9,869 bases of DNA from Flavobacterium sp. (GCF_021151785.1 NZ_JAGKWP010000084.1:1-9869), one strand, 5' to 3'. Shown: positions 1 to 6,184, counted from the first letter of the stretch. Numbers and translations: made by a program. Notes: generated by a model from the sequence alone, not told the origin.

Positions 1-552
1 GAAAAAGGAGCAAAATCAAAAAATAAAGCAGAAAATAGAAAAGCAATTATTCATTTTTTATTAGAAAAAGATTTAGCTAAAGAAAATGAAATTCTAGGAA
101 TTAAACCTAAAGTTGAAACTCCAGCTGTATTAATACCTATTGAAGAAGTAGATATGCATTTTCCTATTGATGCAACTTTAGAAGAAAAAGTAGCTTTGTC
201 TAAACCTGGAACCTTAATTGTTTTGCCTGAAATACAATTTTATAAAAATTCGTTTGGAATAATGCCATCCTCAAAAAAATCAATTGACGAATTGATTTAC
301 ATTATGGACAAAAATCCTAATTTAAGAATTGAAATTCAAGGTCATATTTGTTGTGTTACTAAAGACCATAATAATTTATCTTTAGAGCGAGCTAAACAAA
401 TACGTCGTGTATTAATGGTAAATAGTATTAGACAAGATCGAGTTGTTGTAAAGGGCTTTGGTGTATCAAAACCAAAATTTTCCATTCCAGAAGCCAATGA
501 AGAACAAGCCGCAGCCAATAGACGAGTAGAAATTATGATTTTACAGAAGTAA
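1..552 (+). CDS. OmpA-family outer membrane/cell-wall-binding protein, C-terminal part (5' end outside window)
   Basis: The reading frame is open from the first base, so the start lies before the window and only the last 183 residues are seen. The methionine encoded at base 154 is internal. From about residue 75 the protein reads as an OmpA C-terminal domain, which in this family binds peptidoglycan and ties the outer membrane to the wall. Visible marks are the beta strand LRIEIQGH, the SLERAKQIRRVL helix carrying the conserved arginine, the GFG turn and the closing NRRVEI strand. The usual GHTD/GYTD motif is replaced by GHICC (residues 114-118), so the aspartate that contacts diaminopimelate in classical OmpA is absent there. 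The first visible residues (AENRKAIIHFL) resemble the end of another OmpA domain, which suggests two domains in tandem. No clear terminator follows. The domain call is firm; the exact role is not known. Confidence 0.85.
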   Translation, partial: EKGAKSKNKAENRKAIIHFLLEKDLAKENEILGIKPKVETPAVLIPIEEVDMHFPIDATLEEKVALSKPGTLIVLPEIQFYKNSFGIMPSSKKSIDELIYIMDKNPNLRIEIQGHICCVTKDHNNLSLERAKQIRRVLMVNSIRQDRVVVKGFGVSKPKFSIPEANEEQAAANRRVEIMILQK

Positions 553-626
553 AAGCGACTGGTCAATATGTCGATTTTTCAAAGTGTCTATTCTAAATAA
601 TATGATACATTCGCCTATTTAAAATA

Positions 627-657
627 TTGTCTAACTAACATATTTTTTATACTTTTG
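627..657 (+). promoter_or_regulatory. Bacteroidota-type promoter of purM (-33 TTG, -7 TACTTTTG)
   Basis: TTG at 627-629 and TACTTTTG at 650-657 are separated by exactly 20 bases, matching the Bacteroidota primary sigma factor consensus TTG-N17-23-TAnnTTTG. Transcription should begin a few bases after 657, giving a leader of under 25 bases. That leader is rich in CAA and free of G after base 659, and has no Shine-Dalgarno sequence. The promoter probably serves purM and guaA together. The -7 element overlaps a TTG codon at 655 that could otherwise be mistaken for the start of purM. Confidence 0.8.
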
Positions 658-681
658 CGCAAACAACAACAACACAACATA

Positions 682-1860
682 ATGAGCGCTGAAGCAAGTC
701 AACGTTACAACCTTAGAGGTGTTTCTGCATCTAAAGAAGATGTACATAATGCCATCAAAAACATTGATAAAGGTTTATTTCCAAAAGCCTTTTGTAAAAT
801 TATCCCCGATTACTTAACCAATGATGAAAACTATTGTGTGATTATGCATGCTGATGGAGCAGGTACAAAATCGTCTTTAGCTTACATGTATTGGAAAGAA
901 ACGGGTGATTTATCAGTATGGAAAGGAATTGCACAAGATGCCTTAATCATGAATATTGATGATTTATTATGTGTAGGAGCCACTGATAATATTTTACTAT
1001 CAAGTACCATTGGACGTAATAAAAATTTAATTCCTGCTGAAGTGATTTCTGCGATAATAAACGGTACAGAAGCGTTGATTACCGATTTAAAAAAACATGG
1101 TGTTACGATTCATTCAACAGGTGGTGAAACTGCAGATGTAGGGGATTTAGTTAGAACGATAATCGTTGATTCTACTGTAACGGCTCGAATGAAACGTTCA
1201 GATGTTATTGATAATGCCAATATTCAATCGGGAGATGTAATTGTTGGTTTGGCATCTTTCGGACAAGCTACTTATGAATCGTCTTATAATGGTGGCATGG
1301 GAAGTAATGGTTTAACTTCTGCTCGTCATGATGTTTTTGCAAAATACCTAGCTGAAAAATATCCCGAAAGTTATGATGCTTCCGTTCCGAATGATTTAGT
1401 GTATTCTGGACAAGTAAAATTAACAGACGCTGTAAAAAATAGTCCAATTGATGCAGGTCAATTAGTTTTATCACCGACTAGAACTTACGCTCCGGTAATT
1501 AAAAAAATTTTAGAAAAATATACCTCAAAAGATATTCATGGCATGGTACATTGCAGTGGTGGGGCACAAACTAAAGTGCTTCATTTTGTAAATCAGGTAC
1601 ATGTAATTAAAGATAATTTATTTCCGGTTCCTCCTTTATTTCAATTAATTCAAGAACAATCCAAAACGGATTGGAAAGAAATGTACCAAGTGTTTAATTG
1701 TGGTCACAGAATGGAATTGTATGTTCCTGAAGCAATTGCAAATGATATTATTGAGATTTCTAAATCTTTTAATATCGACGCACAAATTGTGGGTAGAGTA
1801 GAAGCAAGTGATAAGACTGAATTGACCATCACTAGTGAATACGGAACTTTTAAGTATTAA
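682..1860 (+). CDS. purM: Phosphoribosylformylglycinamidine cyclo-ligase (AIR synthase), Bacteroidota type
   Basis: This cytoplasmic enzyme closes the imidazole ring in de novo purine synthesis: FGAM + ATP gives AIR + ADP + phosphate. The 392-residue product has the PurM/PurL superfamily marks: ADGAGTK (57-63, the ATP-site loop, matching GDGVGTK of classical PurM), the DALIMN segment (86-91), STGGETAD (145-152), and LSPTRTYAP and HCSGGAQTK in the C-terminal half. It is about 45 residues longer than classical PurM and clearly divergent, which fits the form often labelled 'AIR synthase related' in Bacteroidota. I chose ATG 682 because an upstream in-frame TTG at 655 lies inside the promoter -7 element and so should not be transcribed. 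The gene is followed 56 bases later by guaA, so the pair probably forms a purine operon. Identity as the functional PurM is likely but rests on motifs read by eye. Confidence 0.87.
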   Translation: MSAEASQRYNLRGVSASKEDVHNAIKNIDKGLFPKAFCKIIPDYLTNDENYCVIMHADGAGTKSSLAYMYWKETGDLSVWKGIAQDALIMNIDDLLCVGATDNILLSSTIGRNKNLIPAEVISAIINGTEALITDLKKHGVTIHSTGGETADVGDLVRTIIVDSTVTARMKRSDVIDNANIQSGDVIVGLASFGQATYESSYNGGMGSNGLTSARHDVFAKYLAEKYPESYDASVPNDLVYSGQVKLTDAVKNSPIDAGQLVLSPTRTYAPVIKKILEKYTSKDIHGMVHCSGGAQTKVLHFVNQVHVIKDNLFPVPPLFQLIQEQSKTDWKEMYQVFNCGHRMELYVPEAIANDIIEISKSFNIDAQIVGRVEASDKTELTITSEYGTFKY

Positions 1861-1868
1861 TCATAAAC

Positions 1869-1902
1869 GAGCTTTTTTTTGAATATTAACAAAATAAAGC
1901 TC
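1869..1902 (+). other. AU-rich hairpin in the purM-guaA gap
   Basis: GAGCTTT (1869-1875) pairs with AAAGCTC (1896-1902). After one T-T mismatch (1876/1895), five further pairs continue to 1881/1890, leaving an eight-base loop. The stem fills most of the 56-base gap and ends 14 bases before the guaA ATG. No T run follows the 3' arm on either strand, so it does not look like an ordinary intrinsic terminator. It could be an RNA processing or stability element, or influence guaA translation; this is inference. Confidence 0.5.
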
Positions 1903-1916
1903 CTAATAAATAAGCA

Positions 1917-3446
1917 ATGCAACACAACGTTTTAATTTTAGATTTTGGTTCTCAATACACGCAATTAATTGCAAGAAGAGTGAGAGAATTAAATATTTTT
2001 TGTGAAATTTTTCCCTATAATAATATTCCGGAGGATTTAGATAATTATAAAGCTGTAATTCTTTCTGGAAGTCCTTTTTCTGTGCGAGCTGAAGATGCTC
2101 CTCATCCTGATTTATCTCAAATTAGAGGTAAAAAACCATTGTTAGCGGTATGCTATGGAGCGCAATATTTAGCCCATTTTTCAGGTGGAGAAGTGGCGCC
2201 TTCAAATATTAGAGAATACGGTCGTGCTAATTTGACTTTTATTAAAGACGATGAATTATTTTTCGATCAAGTAAATATTAATAGTCAAGTTTGGATGAGT
2301 CATTCAGACACCATCAAACAATTACCAACAAATGGTGTTAAATTAGCCAGTACTAAAGATGTTGAAAATGCTGCTTATCGTATTGAAGGTGAAACTACTT
2401 ACGCCATTCAATTTCATCCAGAAGTTTACCACTCGGAAGACGGTAAACAAATGTTAGAAAATTTCTTGGTTCGAATCGCTGAAGTGGAACAAAATTTCAC
2501 ACCAAATGCTTTTGTTGACGAAATTGTAGCTGAAATGAGAGCTAAAATAGGTTCAGATAAAGTAGTGTTAGGTTTGTCTGGTGGAGTAGATTCTACAGTA
2601 GCTGCAGTTTTATTGAATAAAGCAATTGGAGAAAACTTGTATTGTATTTTTGTTAATAATGGTTTATTACGTAAAAATGAATTTGAAAATGTATTAAACC
2701 AATACAAAGGAATGGGGTTAAATGTAAAAGGAGTAGATGCTTCGGCACGCTTTTTGAATGAATTAGCCGGACAAGATGATCCTGAAACGAAACGTAAGAT
2801 TATCGGTCGTGTGTTCATTGAAGTATTTGATGATGAAGCCCATTTATTAACTGATGTGAAATGGTTAGGTCAAGGTACTATTTACCCGGATGTAATTGAG
2901 TCAATATCTGTAAAAGGTCCTTCTGCAACAATAAAATCACATCATAATGTAGGTGGATTGCCAGATTTTATGAAGTTGCAAGTGGTAGAGCCGTTACGTA
3001 TGTTGTTTAAAGATGAAGTACGTAGAGTAGGTAAAACTTTAGGAATTGATGATGAATTATTAGGTCGTCACCCTTTCCCAGGTCCTGGATTAGCTATTCG
3101 TATTTTGGGGGATATTACTCCAGAAAAAGTGAGTATTCTTCAAGAAGTTGATGCTATCTTTATCAACGGTCTAAAAGAGCATGGCTTATACAACAAGGTA
3201 TGGCAAGCGGGTGCAATATTATTACCTGTGAATAGTGTAGGGGTAATGGGCGACGAGCGTACATATGAAAAAGTTGTAGCGCTAAGAGCCGTTGAATCTA
3301 CTGATGGAATGACTGCTGATTGGGTGCATTTACCTTATGAATTTTTAATGAAAATTTCTAATGAAATTATCAATAAAGTTAAAGGTGTAAATAGAGTAGT
3401 ATATGATATTAGCTCTAAACCACCTGCAACAATTGAGTGGGAATAA
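1917..3446 (+). CDS. guaA: GMP synthase (glutamine-hydrolysing)
   Basis: GuaA converts XMP to GMP using ATP and ammonia taken from glutamine, in the cytoplasm. The 509 residues have the full two-part architecture. The N-terminal class I glutamine amidotransferase domain (about 1-190) begins LILDFGSQYTQLIARRVRE and carries the catalytic triad C79 (in AVCYGAQ), H167 and E169 (in QFHPEV). The ATP pyrophosphatase domain (about 195-385) has the PP-loop LSGGVDS at 220-226. The C-terminal dimerisation domain contains the HPFPGPGLAIR signature and ends IEWE, as is usual. Length is normal and no key residue is missing. No promoter matching the local consensus is visible in the 56-base gap, so co-transcription with purM is likely. 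Codons 2-4 (CAACACAAC) repeat a nine-base string found in the purM leader. Confidence 0.98.
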   Translation: MQHNVLILDFGSQYTQLIARRVRELNIFCEIFPYNNIPEDLDNYKAVILSGSPFSVRAEDAPHPDLSQIRGKKPLLAVCYGAQYLAHFSGGEVAPSNIREYGRANLTFIKDDELFFDQVNINSQVWMSHSDTIKQLPTNGVKLASTKDVENAAYRIEGETTYAIQFHPEVYHSEDGKQMLENFLVRIAEVEQNFTPNAFVDEIVAEMRAKIGSDKVVLGLSGGVDSTVAAVLLNKAIGENLYCIFVNNGLLRKNEFENVLNQYKGMGLNVKGVDASARFLNELAGQDDPETKRKIIGRVFIEVFDDEAHLLTDVKWLGQGTIYPDVIESISVKGPSATIKSHHNVGGLPDFMKLQVVEPLRMLFKDEVRRVGKTLGIDDELLGRHPFPGPGLAIRILGDITPEKVSILQEVDAIFINGLKEHGLYNKVWQAGAILLPVNSVGVMGDERTYEKVVALRAVESTDGMTADWVHLPYEFLMKISNEIINKVKGVNRVVYDISSKPPATIEWE

Positions 3447-3470
3447 AAATATTGAATGTTTAATATAATG

Positions 3471-3547
3471 AAAGGTAATTTATCAGTTTCAATTTAGAAT
3501 TAGTATTTTTGGATTGAAATTTTGAGATTACCTTTTTTTATTTTTTT
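3471..3547 (+). terminator. Intrinsic terminator after guaA, abutting the next start codon
   Basis: AAAGGTAAT (3471-3479) pairs perfectly with ATTACCTTT (3527-3535). Inside it, TTTCAAT (3487-3493) pairs with ATTGAAA (3513-3519), making a two-tier stem. A long T tract follows (3533-3539, one A, then 3541-3547). This fits a terminator for the purM-guaA unit, although the outer stem encloses a large interior. The T tract ends four bases before the ATG at 3552, so the terminator runs into the leader of the next gene. Confidence 0.65.
3504..3511 (+). promoter_or_regulatory. Possible -7 element (TATTTTTG) for the LysM gene, inside the terminator loop
   Basis: TATTTTTG matches the Bacteroidota -7 consensus TAnnTTTG exactly and would start transcription roughly 30-35 bases before ATG 3552. 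No TTG is present 17-23 bases upstream; the nearest match is TTA at 3480-3482, 21 bases away. In such AT-rich DNA one half-site can occur by chance, so this is only a candidate, but it is the best placed one for the three genes that follow. Confidence 0.35.
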
Positions 3548-3551
3548 AGTT

Positions 3552-5465
3552 ATGAGAAAATTATTTTTATCAGGAATACTTACTTTTATTTTTACAATTA
3601 CAGTTTTTGCGCAGTTAAAGCATACTATTGTAAAAGGAGAAACTCTTTATAGTATTTCAAAAAAATACCAAGTAACTCCTGAAGAAATCATTAAATTAAA
3701 TCCAGAAATTAAAAAAGGACTTAAAGAAAATGTTATAATTACAATACCCGTAAAAAGTAAAAAAGAGTATTTTTCATCTGATAACAAATCAAAATTTATT
3801 AAAAATGAATATGTAGTTCAAACTGGAGAAACGTTGTATGCTATTTCACGTAAGTTAGGTGTTTCTGTTGATGAACTAATTAAAAATAATCCAGTTGCTA
3901 AAAATGGTATTTCACCAGGTCAAAAATTAACTTATTTAATACTAAATAAAACTGGAACTACTGAAAAATTTACTGTAAAGAAAGAAATTCCTTTGATGTA
4001 TAAAATTCAAGCAAAGGAGACAAAGTATAGCCTTTCTAAGAAATTTGATATTTCAATTTCTGAATTAGAACGATTGAATCCTCATATTAAATCTGATGTA
4101 AAAACTGGAGATACTATTCGGTTGACTGAAAAAATTGAATTACCTAAAAGTAGCAAAATAATAGTAGTAAATAAGAATGGCACTGATCATTTTTTTGATT
4201 ACACGGTTCAATCAGGAGAAACCTTATATAGTATTTCGAAGAAAAACAATGTAGCAATTGAGAAAATAATTGAGAAAAATCCTAGTGTAACTCAAGGACT
4301 ATCTACTGGTTTTGTTTTGAAATTACCCTTAGTTGAAGGAAAACAGTTAGCTAAAAATAAGGATTCGGTCACTGGAAATAAGCGTAAAGTAAATTTACTC
4401 GAAACAGTTAATTTTTCTAAAGAGCGTAATTTAGTTTTATTGATGCCATTCAATATTAATCGTATAGAGAATGATTCAACTAAAACTAAAATAGAATATC
4501 TGAAATCGGATAAATTTTTAAATATTACATTAGATTTTTATGCTGGAGCATTAAAAGCCATCGATTCTGCTAAAGTTTTGGGTTTGCCCATTAAAGTAAA
4601 AGTTTTTGATGCAGAATCTTCTAAATATTCCTCAAATGTTATTTCAATTATAAAAAATAATGATTTTTCGACTACGGATTTAGTTATTGGACCGTTTACT
4701 AATTCATTTGTTGAAACTGCAGGTGAACTTTTAATGGATAAAAATATTCCTATTATTTCTCCTTTAATGAAAGATGGAGGAAAAGGGGGTAAAAATGTGT
4801 TTTATGCTATGCCTTCAGAAGATATACAAAGAGAAGAACTATTCAATTATTTAAAATCGAAATCGGATGCCATTTTTGCTATCCATAGTTCTGCTCGTAC
4901 CTCTTTATCTGCTTACATCGCAAATAAAGTGACTGGGGTAAAATCATATTCATTTAATGATAAAGGTATTTTAGATTTTACTACATTAAAAGCACAATTA
5001 GTTAAAGGGAAAAAGAATTTTATTATTCTAGATTCTGATAAAATTATGCAAGTTTTGTCTGCTGTAAATCAATTAATTGGATTTAAAAAAGAATTTGATA
5101 TTCAATTAGTCGTAACTGAATTCAATGACGCTCTCGATTTCGAAGATGTTACAATAAAAAAATTAGCTTCTTTAAAATTGCTATATCCATCAGCTATTAG
5201 AGAAAATGATTCTAAAGAAGCATTAAATTTTGCTTCAGCATATAGAAAAGATAATAAAGTAATGCCTAATCAATATGCTACTCGTGGATTTGATGTTACC
5301 TTTGATGCTATATTGAGAATGTGTCAGGAAAACGGATTTTCGGCTACTGTAGATGAAGTAGAAACAGAACAAATTGAAAGTCAATTTAATTATGTAAACA
5401 ACAATAATAGAGGAGTTTACATGCTCTATTATAATGATGATTTAACTATAAAACAAGCAAAATAA
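3552..5465 (+). CDS. Secreted protein with four LysM domains and a periplasmic-binding-protein-like domain
   Basis: The 637-residue product has a signal peptide (MRK, then a hydrophobic stretch ending TVFA at 20, likely cleaved before Q21). There is no lipobox cysteine, so it should be soluble in the periplasm. Four LysM repeats follow, at about 24-66, 87-128, 149-191 and 217-259. Repeats 1, 2 and 4 keep GETLY(S/A)IS; repeat 3 is degenerate (KETKYSLS). LysM domains bind N-acetylglucosamine in peptidoglycan. From about 292 the protein resembles type 1 periplasmic-binding folds, as in branched-chain amino acid receptors and LpoA: LVLLMPFN, DFYAGALKAI, VIGPFTN and IPIISPL. No permease genes are nearby, so a wall-associated sensor or regulator is as plausible as transport. 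ATG 3552 is chosen over an in-frame TTG at 3522 because it starts the signal peptide and the TTG lies in the terminator stem. The exact function is unknown. Confidence 0.9.
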   Translation: MRKLFLSGILTFIFTITVFAQLKHTIVKGETLYSISKKYQVTPEEIIKLNPEIKKGLKENVIITIPVKSKKEYFSSDNKSKFIKNEYVVQTGETLYAISRKLGVSVDELIKNNPVAKNGISPGQKLTYLILNKTGTTEKFTVKKEIPLMYKIQAKETKYSLSKKFDISISELERLNPHIKSDVKTGDTIRLTEKIELPKSSKIIVVNKNGTDHFFDYTVQSGETLYSISKKNNVAIEKIIEKNPSVTQGLSTGFVLKLPLVEGKQLAKNKDSVTGNKRKVNLLETVNFSKERNLVLLMPFNINRIENDSTKTKIEYLKSDKFLNITLDFYAGALKAIDSAKVLGLPIKVKVFDAESSKYSSNVISIIKNNDFSTTDLVIGPFTNSFVETAGELLMDKNIPIISPLMKDGGKGGKNVFYAMPSEDIQREELFNYLKSKSDAIFAIHSSARTSLSAYIANKVTGVKSYSFNDKGILDFTTLKAQLVKGKKNFIILDSDKIMQVLSAVNQLIGFKKEFDIQLVVTEFNDALDFEDVTIKKLASLKLLYPSAIRENDSKEALNFASAYRKDNKVMPNQYATRGFDVTFDAILRMCQENGFSATVDEVETEQIESQFNYVNNNNRGVYMLYYNDDLTIKQAK

Positions 5466-5466
5466 T

Positions 5467-5871
5467 ATGCCAACATCAAAAGTTACTTATTTGGGTGAAT
5501 TAAGAACTTCTTCAATTCATATTAATTCTGGTAGTGAAATTATTTCTGACGCTCCATTAGATAATAATGGAAAAGGGGAAGCTTTTTCTCCAACAGATTT
5601 AGTTGCTAATGCTTTAGCTAGTTGTATGTTTACCGTAATGGGAATAAAAGCAAGAGAAATGAATGTTGATTTCTCAGGATCAACAGCTGATGTGACTAAA
5701 ATTATGGGGACAGAACCGAGAAGAATTATAACAATTCAAGTTGTTTTTAGAATGTCTATTTCTGTGGATGAGAAAACAAGAACCATTCTAGAGCGCACAG
5801 CAATGACTTGCCCTGTCTTTTACAGTTTACATCCAGATATTAAGAAAGAGATTATTTTTAATTGGAAGTAA
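5467..5871 (+). CDS. OsmC/Ohr-family protein
   Basis: The 134-residue product is a full-length, single-domain OsmC-fold protein. Members that have been studied use two cysteines to reduce organic hydroperoxides. Both are here: C53 in ALASCMFTVMG, at the start of the central helix, and C115 in TCPVFYSLHP. The FSPTDLVANALASC stretch is typical of the general OsmC/YhfA-like branch rather than classical Ohr. The start lies one base after the LysM gene's stop (TAATATG), so translation is probably coupled. There is no signal peptide, so it should be cytoplasmic, unlike its upstream partner. The family call is firm. Peroxidase activity is inferred from the two cysteines, and the physiological substrate is unknown. 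Confidence 0.93.
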   Translation: MPTSKVTYLGELRTSSIHINSGSEIISDAPLDNNGKGEAFSPTDLVANALASCMFTVMGIKAREMNVDFSGSTADVTKIMGTEPRRIITIQVVFRMSISVDEKTRTILERTAMTCPVFYSLHPDIKKEIIFNWK

Positions 5872-5874
5872 GAC

Positions 5875-6099
5875 TTGGAAAAAGAACAACTTATAAAATT
5901 AGCTCATACTAAAATGCCTTTCGGAAAATTCGAAGGGCGTTTTCTTATTGATTTACCTGAGCCATACATTGTTTGGTATAAAAATAAAGGGTTTCCTAAA
6001 GGTGAATTAGGACAACAATTACAACTAGTCTATGAATTAAAGTTAAATGGTTTAGAGGATTTAATTCGTAATATCAAAAAACAATTTCCAACGCTTTGA
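5875..6099 (+). CDS. Small DUF3820-family protein, TTG start
   Basis: The 74-residue product is a small soluble protein that I recognise as DUF3820, a family once named after a putative quorum-sensing-regulated virulence factor. Its conserved core is visible: KMPFGKFEGR (13-22), LIDLPEPYIVWY (24-35), NKGFPKGELG (37-46) and YELKLNGLEDL. No enzymatic residues are evident and the molecular role is not established. TTG 5875 is chosen because it gives the family's usual N-terminal helix; the next in-frame ATG (5914) would begin inside the conserved core. The gene starts three bases after the OsmC stop and in the same reading frame, so the two are almost certainly co-transcribed. A GGAAG string at 5864-5868 is suitably placed but is also coding sequence. 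Confidence 0.85.
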   Translation: MEKEQLIKLAHTKMPFGKFEGRFLIDLPEPYIVWYKNKGFPKGELGQQLQLVYELKLNGLEDLIRNIKKQFPTL

Positions 6100-6131
6100 T
6101 ATTTATAAAAAAATCAATCAATTGAGTTCTT

Positions 6132-6159
6132 TATTAATTGGCACATTAGCTAATTAATA
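6132..6159 (+). repeat. Inverted repeat across the pyrG promoter (possible operator)
   Basis: Bases 6132-6139 (TATTAATT) are the exact reverse complement of 6152-6159 (AATTAATA). The symmetry continues with G6141-C6150 and C6142-G6149, so 11 of 14 base positions pair. The dyad covers the -33 TTG and nearly the whole spacer of the pyrG promoter, where a repressor could block RNA polymerase. AT-rich DNA makes such dyads fairly common, so binding by a protein is only inferred. Confidence 0.4.
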
Positions 6160-6168
6160 TTATCTTTG
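6138..6168 (+). promoter_or_regulatory. Bacteroidota-type promoter of pyrG (-33 TTG, -7 TATCTTTG)
   Basis: TTG at 6138-6140 and TATCTTTG at 6161-6168 are again exactly 20 bases apart, a full match to the Bacteroidota consensus and the same geometry as the purM promoter. Transcription should begin a few bases after 6168, giving a leader of roughly 45 bases. It probably drives pyrG and yidC. Confidence 0.85.
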
Positions 6169-6184
6169 CACGTTTTTTAATTAG

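Noticed and set aside
342..566. Minus-strand open frame of 74 codons under the OmpA gene
   Set aside because: It lies antisense to a well-supported conserved domain, shows no recognisable protein features, and is explained by the coding frame opposite.
556..579. Possible terminator after the OmpA gene (CGAC...GTCG then TTTTT)
   Set aside because: The stem is only four pairs with a ten-base loop, too weak to call.
2426..2818. Minus-strand open frame of 130 codons inside guaA
   Set aside because: It is fully antisense to conserved GMP synthase motifs, including the PP-loop, and its translation resembles no protein I know.
3522..3551. TTG 3522 as the start of the LysM protein
   Set aside because: It falls within the terminator stem and T tract, and would put ten extra residues in front of a normal signal peptide that begins at ATG 3552.
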